Part shown: positions 9,834 through 20,733 of the stretch, piece by piece
Layout of the letters: each line of letters begins with the position of its first letter
Numbering within the stretch: position 1 is the first letter of the stretch
NCBI GenBank assembly: GCA_902531515.1
Contig: CACAEJ010000017.1
Location: 1 to 33,424 of the forward strand
Direction: 5' to 3'
Source of the DNA: an uncultured Pseudohongiella sp.
GTDB lineage: Bacteria > Pseudomonadota > Gammaproteobacteria > Pseudomonadales > Pseudohongiellaceae
Length of the DNA stretch: 33,424 nt
Made by a program: the position numbers and the translations under genes
Notes under the pieces: model-generated
Database searches by the model: none
The model's input: only the letters and a program-made list of their open reading frames with translations
What the model was told of the DNA's origin: nothing

Positions 9834-11735
9834 ATGTCTCATCAATCTGATTTAATCGAAAATGACATTAACGCCTACCTAGCGCAGCATGAGCGGAAGC
9901 AACTCCTTCGTCTACTTACATGCGGTAGCGTGGACGATGGAAAAAGCACGTTGATTGGACGCCTGTTGCATGACTCGAAAATGATTTACGAAGATCACCT
10001 CGCCTCTATCGCCGCTGAAAGCGTTAAGTCTGGAACAACTGGAGGAGATTTGGACCTAGCTCTTCTAGTCGACGGACTGCAGGCCGAAAGAGAACAAGGC
10101 ATCACCATTGATGTTGCATATCGTTACTTCTCTACTGCAAAGAGAAAATTCATAATTGCTGACACACCCGGTCACGAACAATACACCAGGAATATGGCTA
10201 CTGGGGCGTCGACATGTGCTCTCGCGATTATCCTTATCGACGCAAGAAATGGAGTTCAAATACAAACAAGGAGACATAGCTTCATCACATCTCTCCTTGG
10301 AATTCAGCATATCATAGTCGCTATAAACAAAATGGATCTCGTCGATTATAAGGAATCAACTTTTACAAAAATAAAAGATGAATACATGCGGTTTTCAAAA
10401 AGCTTACCGCTTGCTTCTTTTCATTTTATTCCACTTTCAGCGCTTACTGGAGAAAACGTAGTAAAAATCGGTAAGAAGATGCCGTGGTATGAGGGAGAAT
10501 CGCTTATGGAGATTCTTGAAAGTGTCGAAATTGAAGCCGATAGAAACTACACTGATTTTCGTTTCCCTGTGCAATATGTCAACCGCCCAAATTTAAATTT
10601 TCGCGGTTATTGCGGAACTGTTTCCTCTGGAATTATCCGTAAGGGAGACAAAATTACCGTACTACCCTCAATGAAGTCTAGCCACATAAAGTCGATCGTT
10701 ACTTATGATGAGGAGATTGAATTAGCCCATGCAGAGATGGCTATTACCCTTACACTAGAGGACGAAGTAGATGTTAGTCGGGGAGATATGATAGTCCACC
10801 CCGGTAATCTACCAACAATTGACAGCAAACTTACCGCAAAGATTGTGTGGATGACACAGAAATCGATGCTCCCAGGAGAAGAGTATGATCTAAAACTGGG
10901 TACGAAAACTGTTTCTGCAAAAATCAATACTCTTTTTCACAAAATAGATATAAACACGATGCAAGAAACCCCAGCACCCGCTCTTGAGCTTAATGAAATA
11001 GGATTAGTAGAATTGATCCTGAATCAAAGTTTAAACTTTGATTCTTATGAAATGAACCGTGCCACAGGATGCTTTATCCTAATTGACAGACTGACCAATG
11101 TAACCATTGCAGCGGGAATGATCAGACAGGCTGAACTCCTCGAAAAACAAGACACACAAATTCACAACTCACACGTCTCTAAAGCTGAGCGAGCAGCCAG
11201 ATATGGTCAAAAACCGGCAACCATAATGTTCATCGGGTTATCTGGTTCCGGTAAGTCAACTTTAGCTCATGGATTAGAACGAAGATTATTTGATCGAGGA
11301 CGTGTAGTTACTGTACTCGATGGAAAATCCATGCGGATGGGGATATCTAAAGACTTGGCCCACAATGCCGAAGGTCGCGCAGAAAACTTGAGGCGAAGCG
11401 CTCATATCGCAAGGTTCCTCAACGACTCTGGCGTAATATGTTGTGCTTCCTTTGTAGCGCCGAACAACGATTCGCGAGATCATGCAATTAATGTTGTGGG
11501 TAGAGGAAATTGCTTCGTGATTTATTGCAATCCCCCAATTGAAGTATGCGTTAAGAGAGATCCGTCGGGACTGTATGCCTCTTCGGAAAACAGTGCAACT
11601 GATAATGTGCCAGGGCTATCTTTCCCCTATCAGAAGCCAGAAGAGATTCATCTCGAACTTGATACGGCGAAGCTGGGGATAGATGACTGTCTTAGTAAAG
11701 TTTTGTCTTTACTAGAAAAAAACTTGATCATATAA
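9834..11735 (+). CDS. cysNC: Bifunctional sulfate adenylyltransferase GTPase/APS kinase (CysNC)
   Basis: A 633-residue fusion. Residues about 20-445 are CysN, an EF-Tu-like GTPase that drives APS synthesis with CysD: P-loop GSVDDGKS (31-38), DTPGH (110-114), NKMD (165-168). Residues about 455-633 are CysC, the APS kinase that makes PAPS: P-loop GLSGSGKS (468-475), ENLRR, RDPSGLY. In the kinase the usual LDGDNxR reads LDGKSMR (495-501), so the second acidic residue is Lys; as I recall, fused CysNC proteins often vary here. With cysD it gives sulfate activation from two genes. No cysH or sulfate transporter lies nearby. Confidence 0.96.
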   Translation: MSHQSDLIENDINAYLAQHERKQLLRLLTCGSVDDGKSTLIGRLLHDSKMIYEDHLASIAAESVKSGTTGGDLDLALLVDGLQAEREQGITIDVAYRYFSTAKRKFIIADTPGHEQYTRNMATGASTCALAIILIDARNGVQIQTRRHSFITSLLGIQHIIVAINKMDLVDYKESTFTKIKDEYMRFSKSLPLASFHFIPLSALTGENVVKIGKKMPWYEGESLMEILESVEIEADRNYTDFRFPVQYVNRPNLNFRGYCGTVSSGIIRKGDKITVLPSMKSSHIKSIVTYDEEIELAHAEMAITLTLEDEVDVSRGDMIVHPGNLPTIDSKLTAKIVWMTQKSMLPGEEYDLKLGTKTVSAKINTLFHKIDINTMQETPAPALELNEIGLVELILNQSLNFDSYEMNRATGCFILIDRLTNVTIAAGMIRQAELLEKQDTQIHNSHVSKAERAARYGQKPATIMFIGLSGSGKSTLAHGLERRLFDRGRVVTVLDGKSMRMGISKDLAHNAEGRAENLRRSAHIARFLNDSGVICCASFVAPNNDSRDHAINVVGRGNCFVIYCNPPIEVCVKRDPSGLYASSENSATDNVPGLSFPYQKPEEIHLELDTAKLGIDDCLSKVLSLLEKNLII

Positions 11736-11780
11736 ATAAACTTAATTATATCCAATCCCTGAAATCTAATGCCGAACTTT

Positions 11781-12540
11781 CTAGGCTGGGTTGGGTATAT
11801 CGATGAACGTGTGTTCAATTGAATACTTCCTAGCTAGATATGCTCCCGACGCTTGAACACCATAACGCTTGGTAGCGTGATGACCAACTGCAAAGAAGTG
11901 TATGCCTGATTCTCTTGCTATATGCACAGTTTGTTCAAAAAACTCTCCAGTTAAGTAGGCATTTGCACCCGATTCTACTGCTAATCCTATAAACTCCTGT
12001 GCAGCGCCAGAGCACCAAGCGACAAACTTAATTTCTTTGCTTCTCCCTCTGATTAATAATGGTTTCCGCTCTAGCTTTGCTTCCAAGAAAGTCTCAAATT
12101 TACTGAAAGACTTTGGTACTGATAAGCCTCCTGAAAAATATTGGATGCTTTCTTTCTGAATCAAGGGGACCACGTTCATTGATTCCTAATACTTTTGCCA
12201 GCTGAGCGTTGTTGCCTAATACTGGGTGAGCATCAAGCTGTAAGTGATATGCACACAAGCTTATATCATGACGCAGTAACAATTGGATTCGTGCTTTTCT
12301 CAACCCTGTAATAGTATCTTTTTCTCCCTTTCAAAAATATCCATGATGAACAAGAATCAAATCAGCTTTTGCCTTAATGGCTGCCTCAACCAAAGCTCGA
12401 CAGGCCGTAACACCCGTACCAATTTTTTTGATTTCACCCTTACCCTCAATTTGGATGCCATTAGGACAATAATCACTAAATTCGTCAGTCTTTAATAATT
12501 CTCTCAAGGTTTCATCTATGTCTTTCAGTCTAACTGGCAT
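11781..12540 (-). pseudogene. ybgI: Nif3/YbgI (DUF34) family protein gene, broken by a stop and a frameshift
   Basis: Read in the minus direction, an ATG at 12540 opens a Nif3-family protein that runs 69 codons to HHGYF and then meets TGA at 12333-12331, where E. coli YbgI has Trp in HHGYFWKGE. The same frame continues past the TGA with KGEKDTITG, a DAHP metal-site motif and NNAQLAKVLGI, as in the family. Near 12165-12168 (GGGG on plus, CCCC in the gene) the match moves to the +1 frame and runs to the family C-terminus GHHATKRYG...FIDIPNPA, stop at 11781. Everything else is well conserved. TGA is a normal stop in this window. Best read as a recent pseudogene, with assembly error as the alternative. 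Confidence 0.85.
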
Positions 12541-12606
12541 TGGAATGACTCCTCGCTACCTGTATATTAAGAAAAGTCAAAAGACCATAGGATAAAGCAT
12601 AAAACA

Positions 12607-13752
12607 ATGAAAGTTATCATGCGCTTAGTTATCCAGCTCGTAAAGTATATCAGTTGGCCAGCTTTTTGTGGGATGCTCATCGGTGTAATAATTCTGCAGT
12701 ACCAGCAGCTGGCACGCATAGGTGAAAGTTTAGAAAACCTCGATCAAGAAGCTTTTCCTTCGACTTCTATTTCATTCGTTAATAGCATCAGCAGGGCTTC
12801 ACCATCAGTGGTGGGAATAACCGCAACCCGATTTGACGTCGAATCTGTAGAGCGAGCGTCAGATGATCAATTAAATCTGTACCTTGAAGAACAAGATAGC
12901 CTTGGATCTGGCGTAATTGTCAGCGAAGATGGATTCATACTCACTAATTTACATGTTGTTGATAACTTATTTGACTTATTTGATACTGAAGTCACCCTCA
13001 ATGATGGGCGTAAAACTCCAGCGACAGTCATTGCTTGGGACAAGACAAATGATCTGGCTGTTTTACATATAAATATAGATGACTTGACTCCTATAGATAT
13101 AGGGGACCCCGAAAAAAGCCAAGTCGGCGATTTGGTTTTTGCAATCGGGTATCCAAGAAATATAGGGCAATCTGTGTCCCAAGGCATCATCAGCGCAATT
13201 ACTCATAATACCGACTCTACCGTTTCAATTCTTCAAACAGATGCAGCAATAAATCCTGGTAATTCAGGAGGCGCTCTTATTGACATCAGCGGTCAGCTGA
13301 TTGGCATTAATTCCTCTATATTTTCTGAGTCTGGAAAATTTGAAGGTATTGGATTTGCAACTCCGGCCAGTACCGCTATTGAGTCAATGAAAGAGCTTAT
13401 TATCAGCGCTATTGATGCGAATTCCGGTTACCTGGGTGTAATAACCGGCGAGGCATTAACTTCAGAATCAAGTCAACTTTTCTTTGGTGTTGAAGGCGTT
13501 CGCGGCATGTTGGTCGAGAGCGTCGATGATGGGGGAGCTGCAAAGAGAGCTGGAATTAGACCTGGGGATGTGATTACCAAAGTTGAAAATACACAGGTTT
13601 TAAAAGCAGAGAATATTCTTAAAGAAATTAGAAATAAGAAGCCGGGCGATACGATCGCGATCGAAGTCTTTCGCGATGATAAAATCATCAAGGTAATGAC
13701 AACCCTCGGCTTTGGAGAAGCGCGAATTATAGATCCGCAAAGTCAGAACTAA
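12607..13752 (+). CDS. degS: Membrane-anchored periplasmic serine protease DegS/AlgW
   Basis: A 381-residue HtrA-family protease with an N-terminal membrane anchor (about 14-30), a trypsin-like domain with triad H116 (TNLHVV), D149 (NDLAVL) and S220 (GNSGGA), and one PDZ domain (about 275-368). One PDZ domain and an uncleaved anchor fit DegS/AlgW, which senses misfolded outer-membrane proteins and starts cleavage of the anti-sigma factor RseA/MucA. Position next to hisD matches algW of Pseudomonas. It is divergent from the broken nif3 gene and its stop overlaps the hisD stop by two or three bases. Confidence 0.93.
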   Translation: MKVIMRLVIQLVKYISWPAFCGMLIGVIILQYQQLARIGESLENLDQEAFPSTSISFVNSISRASPSVVGITATRFDVESVERASDDQLNLYLEEQDSLGSGVIVSEDGFILTNLHVVDNLFDLFDTEVTLNDGRKTPATVIAWDKTNDLAVLHINIDDLTPIDIGDPEKSQVGDLVFAIGYPRNIGQSVSQGIISAITHNTDSTVSILQTDAAINPGNSGGALIDISGQLIGINSSIFSESGKFEGIGFATPASTAIESMKELIISAIDANSGYLGVITGEALTSESSQLFFGVEGVRGMLVESVDDGGAAKRAGIRPGDVITKVENTQVLKAENILKEIRNKKPGDTIAIEVFRDDKIIKVMTTLGFGEARIIDPQSQN

Positions 13753-15071
13753 TCGGTTGATTTATTTAATCTATACTCAGCAGAAAGTGCATGCGCTTGC
13801 AAGAGTTCATTTCGAGCAAGTTCGGCTGCGGTTTCAGCCAAATTAGAAGCCCCTTCAGGGGAACAACTAATTAGTGAACTTCTTTTTTGAAAGTCATAAA
13901 CACCTAGCGCAGAGAAAAATCGGGAAGTGCCAGAGGTTGGTAAGACATGACTAGGACCCGCACAGTAATCACCCAAAGCCTCTGCACTATACCTTCCGAT
14001 AAAAATGGCACCGGCGTTTGTAATATTTGGTAAGATGGATTGAGGGTTACTTATCGAAATCTCTAAATGCTCTGGAGCGATCAAGTTACTTACTTCCGCA
14101 GCTTGTTCGACGCTGCCAACACGAATGAAAATTCCCCGATTTTTTAGCGATGCCTGAATTATTTCTCGCCTGTCCATTTTTGGCAACAAGGAATTGATGC
14201 TTGCCTCTACCTGATCAAGGTATTCATTGCTGTTAGCGATTAAAATTGACTGCGCAAATTCGTCATGTTCAGCCTGAGAAAATAGGTCCGCCGCTATCCA
14301 ATCAGGATCAGTTGTGCCATCACAAATAATAGTCAACTCTGATGGCCCCGCTACCATATCGATTCCAACGTCGCCGAAAACTATCCTCTTCGCCACATTA
14401 ACATAAACATTGCCGGGTCCTGCAATTTTATCTACTCTCGGCAAAGCCTCTGTACCATAAGCCAAGGCCCCAATAGCTTGAGCTCCGCCTATCGTGCAAA
14501 CTTCACTCACGCCCGCTATTTTTGCAGCCGCAAATATAAGGTCGCTCTTTTCACTATAACGAGCGGGAACGACAGCGACTATGTCCTGAACGCCGGCGAC
14601 CTTAGCAGGTATAGCTAACATTAACATTGAAGATGGATAGTTCGCTTTTCCTCCTGGAACATATACTCCAACACGGTTAAGCGGTGTTATCTTCTGCCCA
14701 TAAACTGATCCGTCTTCCTCCTCATACTGCCAGGAGGTCGTGAGCTGTCTCTCATGGTATTTTTCAATCCTATTTGCTGCGTGTTCTAAAGCATCGCGCT
14801 GCGCAACAGATATTCTATTCAATGACTTTTCAAGCTGTTTTTGGGATACAAATAAGTCCTCGAGAGAATCCACCGCAAAATTGTCAAATTTATTTGTATA
14901 ATCGACAACTGCACGATTTCCATTGATCTTTACGTTCTGAAGAATTTCTCTAACTTGTTGAAAAATTTCATCACTAACCAGCATTTCACGTTTAAGGTAA
15001 GCGTTTAGCTGGTCTTTAAATCCTAGATCTAATGCCGAAATACGGGCTATCGGTAAACCGATTTCTATCAT
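13749..15071 (-). CDS. hisD: Histidinol dehydrogenase
   Basis: A 440-residue zinc enzyme that oxidises L-histidinol to L-histidine in two NAD-dependent steps. Family motifs include the GGAQAIGALAYGT block, SQAEHDEF with zinc-site Gln and His, and APEHLEIS with the catalytic Glu-His pair. Length is normal. It is the last gene of mlaC-ibaG-murA-hisG-hisD, 18 bases after hisG. The hisC gene that follows in Pseudomonas is absent; the next gene is convergent degS. Confidence 0.97.
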   Translation of the reverse strand: MIEIGLPIARISALDLGFKDQLNAYLKREMLVSDEIFQQVREILQNVKINGNRAVVDYTNKFDNFAVDSLEDLFVSQKQLEKSLNRISVAQRDALEHAANRIEKYHERQLTTSWQYEEEDGSVYGQKITPLNRVGVYVPGGKANYPSSMLMLAIPAKVAGVQDIVAVVPARYSEKSDLIFAAAKIAGVSEVCTIGGAQAIGALAYGTEALPRVDKIAGPGNVYVNVAKRIVFGDVGIDMVAGPSELTIICDGTTDPDWIAADLFSQAEHDEFAQSILIANSNEYLDQVEASINSLLPKMDRREIIQASLKNRGIFIRVGSVEQAAEVSNLIAPEHLEISISNPQSILPNITNAGAIFIGRYSAEALGDYCAGPSHVLPTSGTSRFFSALGVYDFQKRSSLISCSPEGASNLAETAAELARNELLQAHALSAEYRLNKSTD

Positions 15072-15089
15072 ATCTTAAGTTCCAAAATC

Positions 15090-15731
15090 TTATTTACCGG
15101 CTTTAACGATCGCATTTAATTGCCCAAGGACATCATTGATAATTTGATATTTAATTTTCATAGAGGCTTTATTGACTATTATTCGCGAAGACACTTCAGC
15201 AATGAGGTCTTGAGGTTCCAGCCCATTAGCCTTTAGGGTTTTACCTGTATCAACTATGTCAACAATTGCATCGGCTAAACCAAGCGCAGGAGCCAACTCT
15301 AAAGCTCCGTTTAACTTAATCAATTCAATCTGCTTACCTTGTTCTGCAAAATATCGTTTGGCGATGTTCGTAAACTTAGTCGCCACCGAAATGCGGCCAG
15401 AACCTATTTCACAATCACTACGCACAGCAGTCATAAGTCGACACCTTGCTATACCCAGATCTAATGGCTCGTAAAAGCCCTCTGAACCATGCTCTAATAT
15501 TAGGTCTTTACCAACTACGCCCATATCCGCGCTACCGAATTCCACATAAGTGGGAACATCCGAACCCCTTAACAACATTAGCTGAACGTTATCCATATTA
15601 GTTTCAAAAATTAGTTTTCGACTTTTCTTTAAATTCTCTTTTGGAACGATCCCCGCCCTTTCAAACAAAGGAAGGGTTTCTTCAAGTATTCGACCTTTAG
15701 TCAAAGCAATAATTAATTTCGAATTAGTCAT
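15090..15731 (-). CDS. hisG: ATP phosphoribosyltransferase, short form
   Basis: A 213-residue HisG that joins ATP and PRPP in the first step of histidine synthesis. It has [17 protein letters not shown], the [12 protein letters not shown] segment and the PRPP loop [14 protein letters not shown]. The length marks the short form, which lacks the C-terminal regulatory domain and in characterised systems needs HisZ for activity; no hisZ is visible here. It lies 20 bases downstream of murA. Confidence 0.97.
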   Translation of the reverse strand: MTNSKLIIALTKGRILEETLPLFERAGIVPKENLKKSRKLIFETNMDNVQLMLLRGSDVPTYVEFGSADMGVVGKDLILEHGSEGFYEPLDLGIARCRLMTAVRSDCEIGSGRISVATKFTNIAKRYFAEQGKQIELIKLNGALELAPALGLADAIVDIVDTGKTLKANGLEPQDLIAEVSSRIIVNKASMKIKYQIINDVLGQLNAIVKAGK

Positions 15732-15751
15732 AAGTAGAATTTAACACCAAT

Positions 15752-17032
<1,281 letters not shown>

Positions 17033-17042
17033 CTAAAAAGTA

Positions 17043-17276
17043 TCAAGAGCTACTTTCAGTAACGGTCTGCAATTGCATGGTAACAGCATGAATGGCCCCA
17101 CTCTCGATTTCCAAATTCAACAGCTTGTATATCATCTGCTGTCTTTTGACGGGGTTCAAACCTTCAAATACATCTCCCACTATTGAGATGTGGAATTTAC
17201 CATTTCCACCCTCAACATCTATATCGCAATCGGAAAGCTCCAGAGTTATTAGTTTCTCTATATCGTGAGGACTCAA
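17043..17276 (-). CDS. ibaG: BolA-family protein IbaG
   Basis: A 77-residue BolA/IbaG protein, a small acid-stress and Fe-S related protein that forms clusters with monothiol glutaredoxins in the family. The FHISIVGDVFEGL core and AIHAVTM with conserved His are present. The start is TTG at 17276, supported by GGGAG about seven bases upstream and by the absence of an in-frame ATG near the domain start. It lies between mlaC and murA, as in E. coli and Pseudomonas, except that mlaB is missing. Confidence 0.93.
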   Translation of the reverse strand: MSPHDIEKLITLELSDCDIDVEGGNGKFHISIVGDVFEGLNPVKRQQMIYKLLNLEIESGAIHAVTMQLQTVTESSS

Positions 17277-17289
17277 AACGAAGCTCCCA

Positions 17290-17892
17290 TCATTGCCAAT
17301 TATCTAGCACCAGATCTATGTTATCGCCGTGTTGACCCATCAAGGCTGAGAACTGAGTGAAGTACTGCCGTCCAAGATTGATACCTGCAAGGCTCAAATT
17401 TTTTAGTTTCCACTCGTCATTTCCATCGAGAAACATCTGATATTGTAACCGAAGCGCACTGTCACTACCTCGTAGTTCCATACCTACTATAGTGTCTGCA
17501 CGTGGATCAGAGCTCGGATTGGCTGGAGGTAAAAAAGCTAGCTCTTCGCCATCATAATTAATTAATGAAGCTCCATAAAAACGCGTTAACGTAGCCTTCA
17601 AGATCCCTGCAAACCTTTGCTTTTGAACTTCCGTAGCCTGATCTGCATAGCGATTCATCACAACATTAGCAACTGCTCCAAAATCAACAAATGAATCTAG
17701 CACCTCCTCGATTGCGGTAAAATAACGATCCCTGTCACTTAAAAAATAGCTTTTCGATTGGGCTACTGTTTGTAAAAGAGCCTCAACTCCTTGTTCTGCA
17801 GTCTCAGTAGCAGAAAATTGTTGCCCATAAATTACAGCATTAAGAAAAACACTCGTATAAATCGCCAGAATTAAATTTTTCAATAATTTCAT
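17290..17892 (-). CDS. mlaC: Periplasmic phospholipid-binding protein MlaC
   Basis: A 200-residue MlaC/Ttg2D protein that shuttles phospholipid between the outer-membrane MlaA complex and the MlaFEDB transporter. It has a signal peptide (MKLLKNLILAIYTSVFLNAV, about 1-24) and the family features of an early YFLSDRDRYF region, FYGASLINYDGE and an INLG..F..QF C-terminal motif. The frame extends to 18072, but ATG 17892 is chosen because it starts the signal peptide; the upstream 60 codons show no domain. In relatives mlaF, mlaE and mlaD precede mlaC; here only about 230 bases separate it from divergent yrbG. Confidence 0.9.
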   Translation of the reverse strand: MKLLKNLILAIYTSVFLNAVIYGQQFSATETAEQGVEALLQTVAQSKSYFLSDRDRYFTAIEEVLDSFVDFGAVANVVMNRYADQATEVQKQRFAGILKATLTRFYGASLINYDGEELAFLPPANPSSDPRADTIVGMELRGSDSALRLQYQMFLDGNDEWKLKNLSLAGINLGRQYFTQFSALMGQHGDNIDLVLDNWQ

Positions 17893-18022
17893 AAATTTAT
17901 AACCTGATTGAGTCTTCAACTGATGAGATAAACATCCTCCAAGAAGATTTTTATTTAGCTTAAATGAGGACCATGCGCCTATCGTCCAACTTATCCTCGT
18001 AACTAAGTTAACTACCCGATAG

Positions 18023-18051
18023 TTTACATGAATTGGGTAAGTCAATAAATT
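18023..18051 (+). promoter_or_regulatory. Possible promoter for yrbG
   Basis: TTTACA (18023-18028) and TAAATT (18046-18051) have a 17-base spacer in the divergent gap between mlaC and yrbG, giving a leader of about 64 bases. The -10 is weak, so this is tentative. Confidence 0.28.
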
Positions 18052-18121
18052 ATTACTTGCAAACATAATCAAAGACCCTTCTAATTGGCGGCTTCACCAA
18101 AACCACTAATTCTCTTAGCCT

Positions 18122-19096
18122 ATGCTGATCGCCTTAATCATTATAATAGTTGGATGTATTGGATTAATTTGGGGAGCAGACAAATTTGTTGAAGGCGCTT
18201 CAGGTGTAGCCAAAAACTTGGGGGTTTCTCCCTTGTTGGTGGGTCTCACAATTGTAGCCTTTGGCACATCTGCTCCAGAGATTTTTTCGTCTGCCGTAGC
18301 CGCGATCGAGAATAAGCCTGCACTTGCGATTGGAAATTCATTTGGTTCTAATCTTTTTAACGTTGGCATGGTTTTAGGTATCTCTGCTTTAATAAAGCCA
18401 CTCCACGCACCAAAGACGATGCTTTATAAAGAAATACCCGCACTCTTATTGGTGACAATTGCTACTGGGTTGCTGCTCTTAGATTTACATTTGGGCGTTC
18501 TCGACGCAATTCTACTCCTTACGATCGCCGCATTACTTGCCTATCGGCTGGTGAAATATGAGCTAAATCGAAAGAAATATCCTCAAGAAACACCTAAAAA
18601 ATCGGCCGAGCCAAAGTTAAAAAAAGTCAACTTCCCTAAGGCGACTGCTTATTTGATAGTGGGTTTATTGATTCTTATCGTAAGCGCGGAAGCACTTGTT
18701 CAGGCAGCTTCTGATATTGCAGAGCTACTTGGAGTTTCGACAGGAATAATTGGTTTAACAATCGTCGCTTTGGGTACCAGCCTCCCAGAATTAGCAGCCT
18801 CTATTACAAGTGTCCTAAAGAACCAGGACGAGCTAGCGATCGGGAATATTGTTGGTTCAAACATCCTTAACTTGCTCACTGTCCTGCCATTTCCGGGGCT
18901 GTTAGCTCCAGGACCTTTCTCAGCAAGTCTCTTATATCGCGACTTTTCTGTCGTAGCAATTTTAACGATATTGCTTTGCTTCTTTTGTTATCAAAGTATC
19001 AATAGAAAAATCCCAATTGGAAGAAGCAGTGGCATCACCTTCTTGTTAATTTATTGCGGCTGGTTTACGGTGATGCTTATGGATATTCGGAGCTAA
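18122..19096 (+). CDS. yrbG: YrbG-type calcium/sodium:cation exchanger
   Basis: A 324-residue inner-membrane antiporter of the Ca2+/cation antiporter family with about ten membrane segments in two inverted repeats. Each repeat carries its alpha motif: GTSAPE near residue 50 and GTSLPE near residue 222, whose acidic residues bind cations. A charged cytoplasmic loop (about 150-175) joins the halves. E. coli yrbG lies at the same place before kdsD; its physiological role is not settled. Gene spacing to kdsD is 32 bases. Confidence 0.93.
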   Translation: MLIALIIIIVGCIGLIWGADKFVEGASGVAKNLGVSPLLVGLTIVAFGTSAPEIFSSAVAAIENKPALAIGNSFGSNLFNVGMVLGISALIKPLHAPKTMLYKEIPALLLVTIATGLLLLDLHLGVLDAILLLTIAALLAYRLVKYELNRKKYPQETPKKSAEPKLKKVNFPKATAYLIVGLLILIVSAEALVQAASDIAELLGVSTGIIGLTIVALGTSLPELAASITSVLKNQDELAIGNIVGSNILNLLTVLPFPGLLAPGPFSASLLYRDFSVVAILTILLCFFCYQSINRKIPIGRSSGITFLLIYCGWFTVMLMDIRS

Positions 19097-19128
19097 TAAC
19101 CAACGATCTTTAGATGATAAACTAAGCC

Positions 19129-20103
19129 ATGAATTCAAAAAATTCGCCTATAGAGTCTGCCCTTCGGACTATTGAAATCGAAAAACGATCAATAGAAGCC
19201 TTGTCGACAAGAATAGGTGACGAGTTTGAAGAAGCATGTAAATTAATTTTTAACTGTCCAGGAAGAACAGTAGTCATTGGCATGGGCAAATCAGGCCACA
19301 TAGCGAGGAAAATAGCCGCAACCCTTGCCAGTACTGGAACACCAGCGATGTATGTTCACGCAGGGGAAGCAAATCACGGCGATATAGGCATGATTACCAC
19401 AAATGACGTCGTACTAGCTATCTCAAATTCTGGTAAAACCAGCGAAATAATCTCTTTATTACCGCTTCTGAAACGCAAAAACATACCAATAATCAGTTTG
19501 ACGGGGGATATTGGGTCCGATCTAGGAATTGCCTCCACCGTTAATCTGGATACTCATGTGAGTGAAGAAGCATGCCCTCTAGGTCTTGCTCCAACATCGA
19601 GCACCACGGTTACTCTAGTGATGGGTGATGCGCTAGCCATGGCACTATTGGAAGCTCGGGGATTTACTACAGACGATTTTGCTTTTTCACATCCTGGCGG
19701 CAATCTTGGTAGGAGGCTTTTAGTTAAAGTCAAAGACGTAATGCGTTCGGGCGAACATATTCCCAAAGTAATGACAGGAACTTCAGTATCTGAGGCTCTT
19801 ATCGAAATGAGTAGAAAAGGATTTGGACTTACTACGATTATCGATTCTCAAGAAAAACTCAGAGGCGTATTCACTGATGGCGACCTTCGCAGAGCACTAG
19901 ATGCAAATAAAGACCTCCAATCAACATTAATCGATGAAGTAATGTCGGCGAATTACAAGTTCATTTCAAATAATTCTTTAGCCACGGAGGCTGCTCTACT
20001 AATGCAATCTTCTAATGTTTATGTCCTAATTATCAAGAACACGAAGGGAGCCGTAGAGGGAATAGTAAAAATGCATGATCTTCTCGAGGCAAATGTAATT
20101 TAG
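19129..20103 (+). CDS. kdsD: Arabinose-5-phosphate isomerase KdsD
   Basis: A 324-residue enzyme that converts ribulose 5-phosphate to arabinose 5-phosphate, the precursor of Kdo in LPS. An N-terminal SIS domain (about 35-175) holds GMGKSGHIARKIAATLASTG and SNSGKTSEI; two CBS domains follow (about 205-324). Full length. It precedes kdsC by four bases, matching the E. coli order. Confidence 0.97.
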   Translation: MNSKNSPIESALRTIEIEKRSIEALSTRIGDEFEEACKLIFNCPGRTVVIGMGKSGHIARKIAATLASTGTPAMYVHAGEANHGDIGMITTNDVVLAISNSGKTSEIISLLPLLKRKNIPIISLTGDIGSDLGIASTVNLDTHVSEEACPLGLAPTSSTTVTLVMGDALAMALLEARGFTTDDFAFSHPGGNLGRRLLVKVKDVMRSGEHIPKVMTGTSVSEALIEMSRKGFGLTTIIDSQEKLRGVFTDGDLRRALDANKDLQSTLIDEVMSANYKFISNNSLATEAALLMQSSNVYVLIIKNTKGAVEGIVKMHDLLEANVI

Positions 20104-20107
20104 GAAC

Positions 20108-20620
20108 GTGAAATTTAATACTAATAAAGAGAGAGCCATTGAAGTGGCTTCAAGAATAAGACTCCTTGCTCTGGATGTCGACGGCATACTGACGGACGGC
20201 AGATTATACTTTTCGAACCACGGCGAAGAGCTTAAAACTTTTCATTCCTTAGATGGACATGGCATAAAGATGCTGCAGAAGAGAAAAATTGAAGTCGCCA
20301 TTATAACCGGTAGAACATCAAATATTCTTGAGCATAGGGCTGCTGAACTCGATATTGTCAGTGTTTATCAAGGCGTTGAAGATAAACTCTCTTCGCTCAA
20401 CGCAATATTAGAGAACCAACGATACTCAATCGACGAGGTTGCTTATGCGGGAGATGATTTGCCTGATTTAAATGCTCTACAAGCTGTTGGTTTGAGCTTT
20501 TCAGTGCCTAATGCTCATACTGCGGTCAAAGCTGCTGTCGACCTAATTACTAGTCTTAATGGCGGGTGGGGCGCTGTTCGCGAAATGAGCGACTTCATTT
20601 TAAAGTCACAAGTTAAATGA
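20108..20620 (+). CDS. kdsC: Kdo-8-phosphate phosphatase KdsC
   Basis: A 170-residue HAD phosphatase that removes phosphate from Kdo 8-phosphate. Motif I is LDVDGILTDGR (nucleophile Asp), motif II is ITGRTS, and motif III/IV is YAGDDLPDLNAL. It starts at GTG 20108, four bases after the kdsD stop; no nearer ATG keeps the N-terminal helix. Slightly shorter than E. coli KdsC but all catalytic parts are present. A 190-base gap then separates it from lptC, whereas these genes are adjacent in E. coli. Confidence 0.95.
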   Translation: MKFNTNKERAIEVASRIRLLALDVDGILTDGRLYFSNHGEELKTFHSLDGHGIKMLQKRKIEVAIITGRTSNILEHRAAELDIVSVYQGVEDKLSSLNAILENQRYSIDEVAYAGDDLPDLNALQAVGLSFSVPNAHTAVKAAVDLITSLNGGWGAVREMSDFILKSQVK

Positions 20621-20717
20621 CATGAGCCAAACAAATGAACTGGCTAGACCAAAAAACAGTCAACTTCAATTTAGAGATAAGTTTATTTTCTGACATAGGA
20701 ATTTACTACGAATATCT

Positions 20718-20733
20718 AGAACGTTTACGTTCT
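20718..20733. other. Perfect 16-base inverted repeat in the kdsC-lptC gap
   Basis: AGAACG-TTTA-CGTTCT forms a six-pair stem with a four-base loop. There is no T run after it, so it is not a standard terminator. It could be an operator or an RNA hairpin upstream of lptC; no function is assigned. Confidence 0.4.

Noticed and set aside
12331-12333. TGA read as tryptophan (alternative genetic code) to rescue nif3
   Set aside because: Other genes here, such as diaA and the Rieske gene, end in TGA at the expected place, and nif3 has a second, frameshift lesion that a code change would not mend.
17893-18072. N-terminal extension of mlaC, or a remnant of mlaD/mlaE upstream
   Set aside because: The translated 60 residues show no MCE or permease features, and the signal peptide starts cleanly at 17892.
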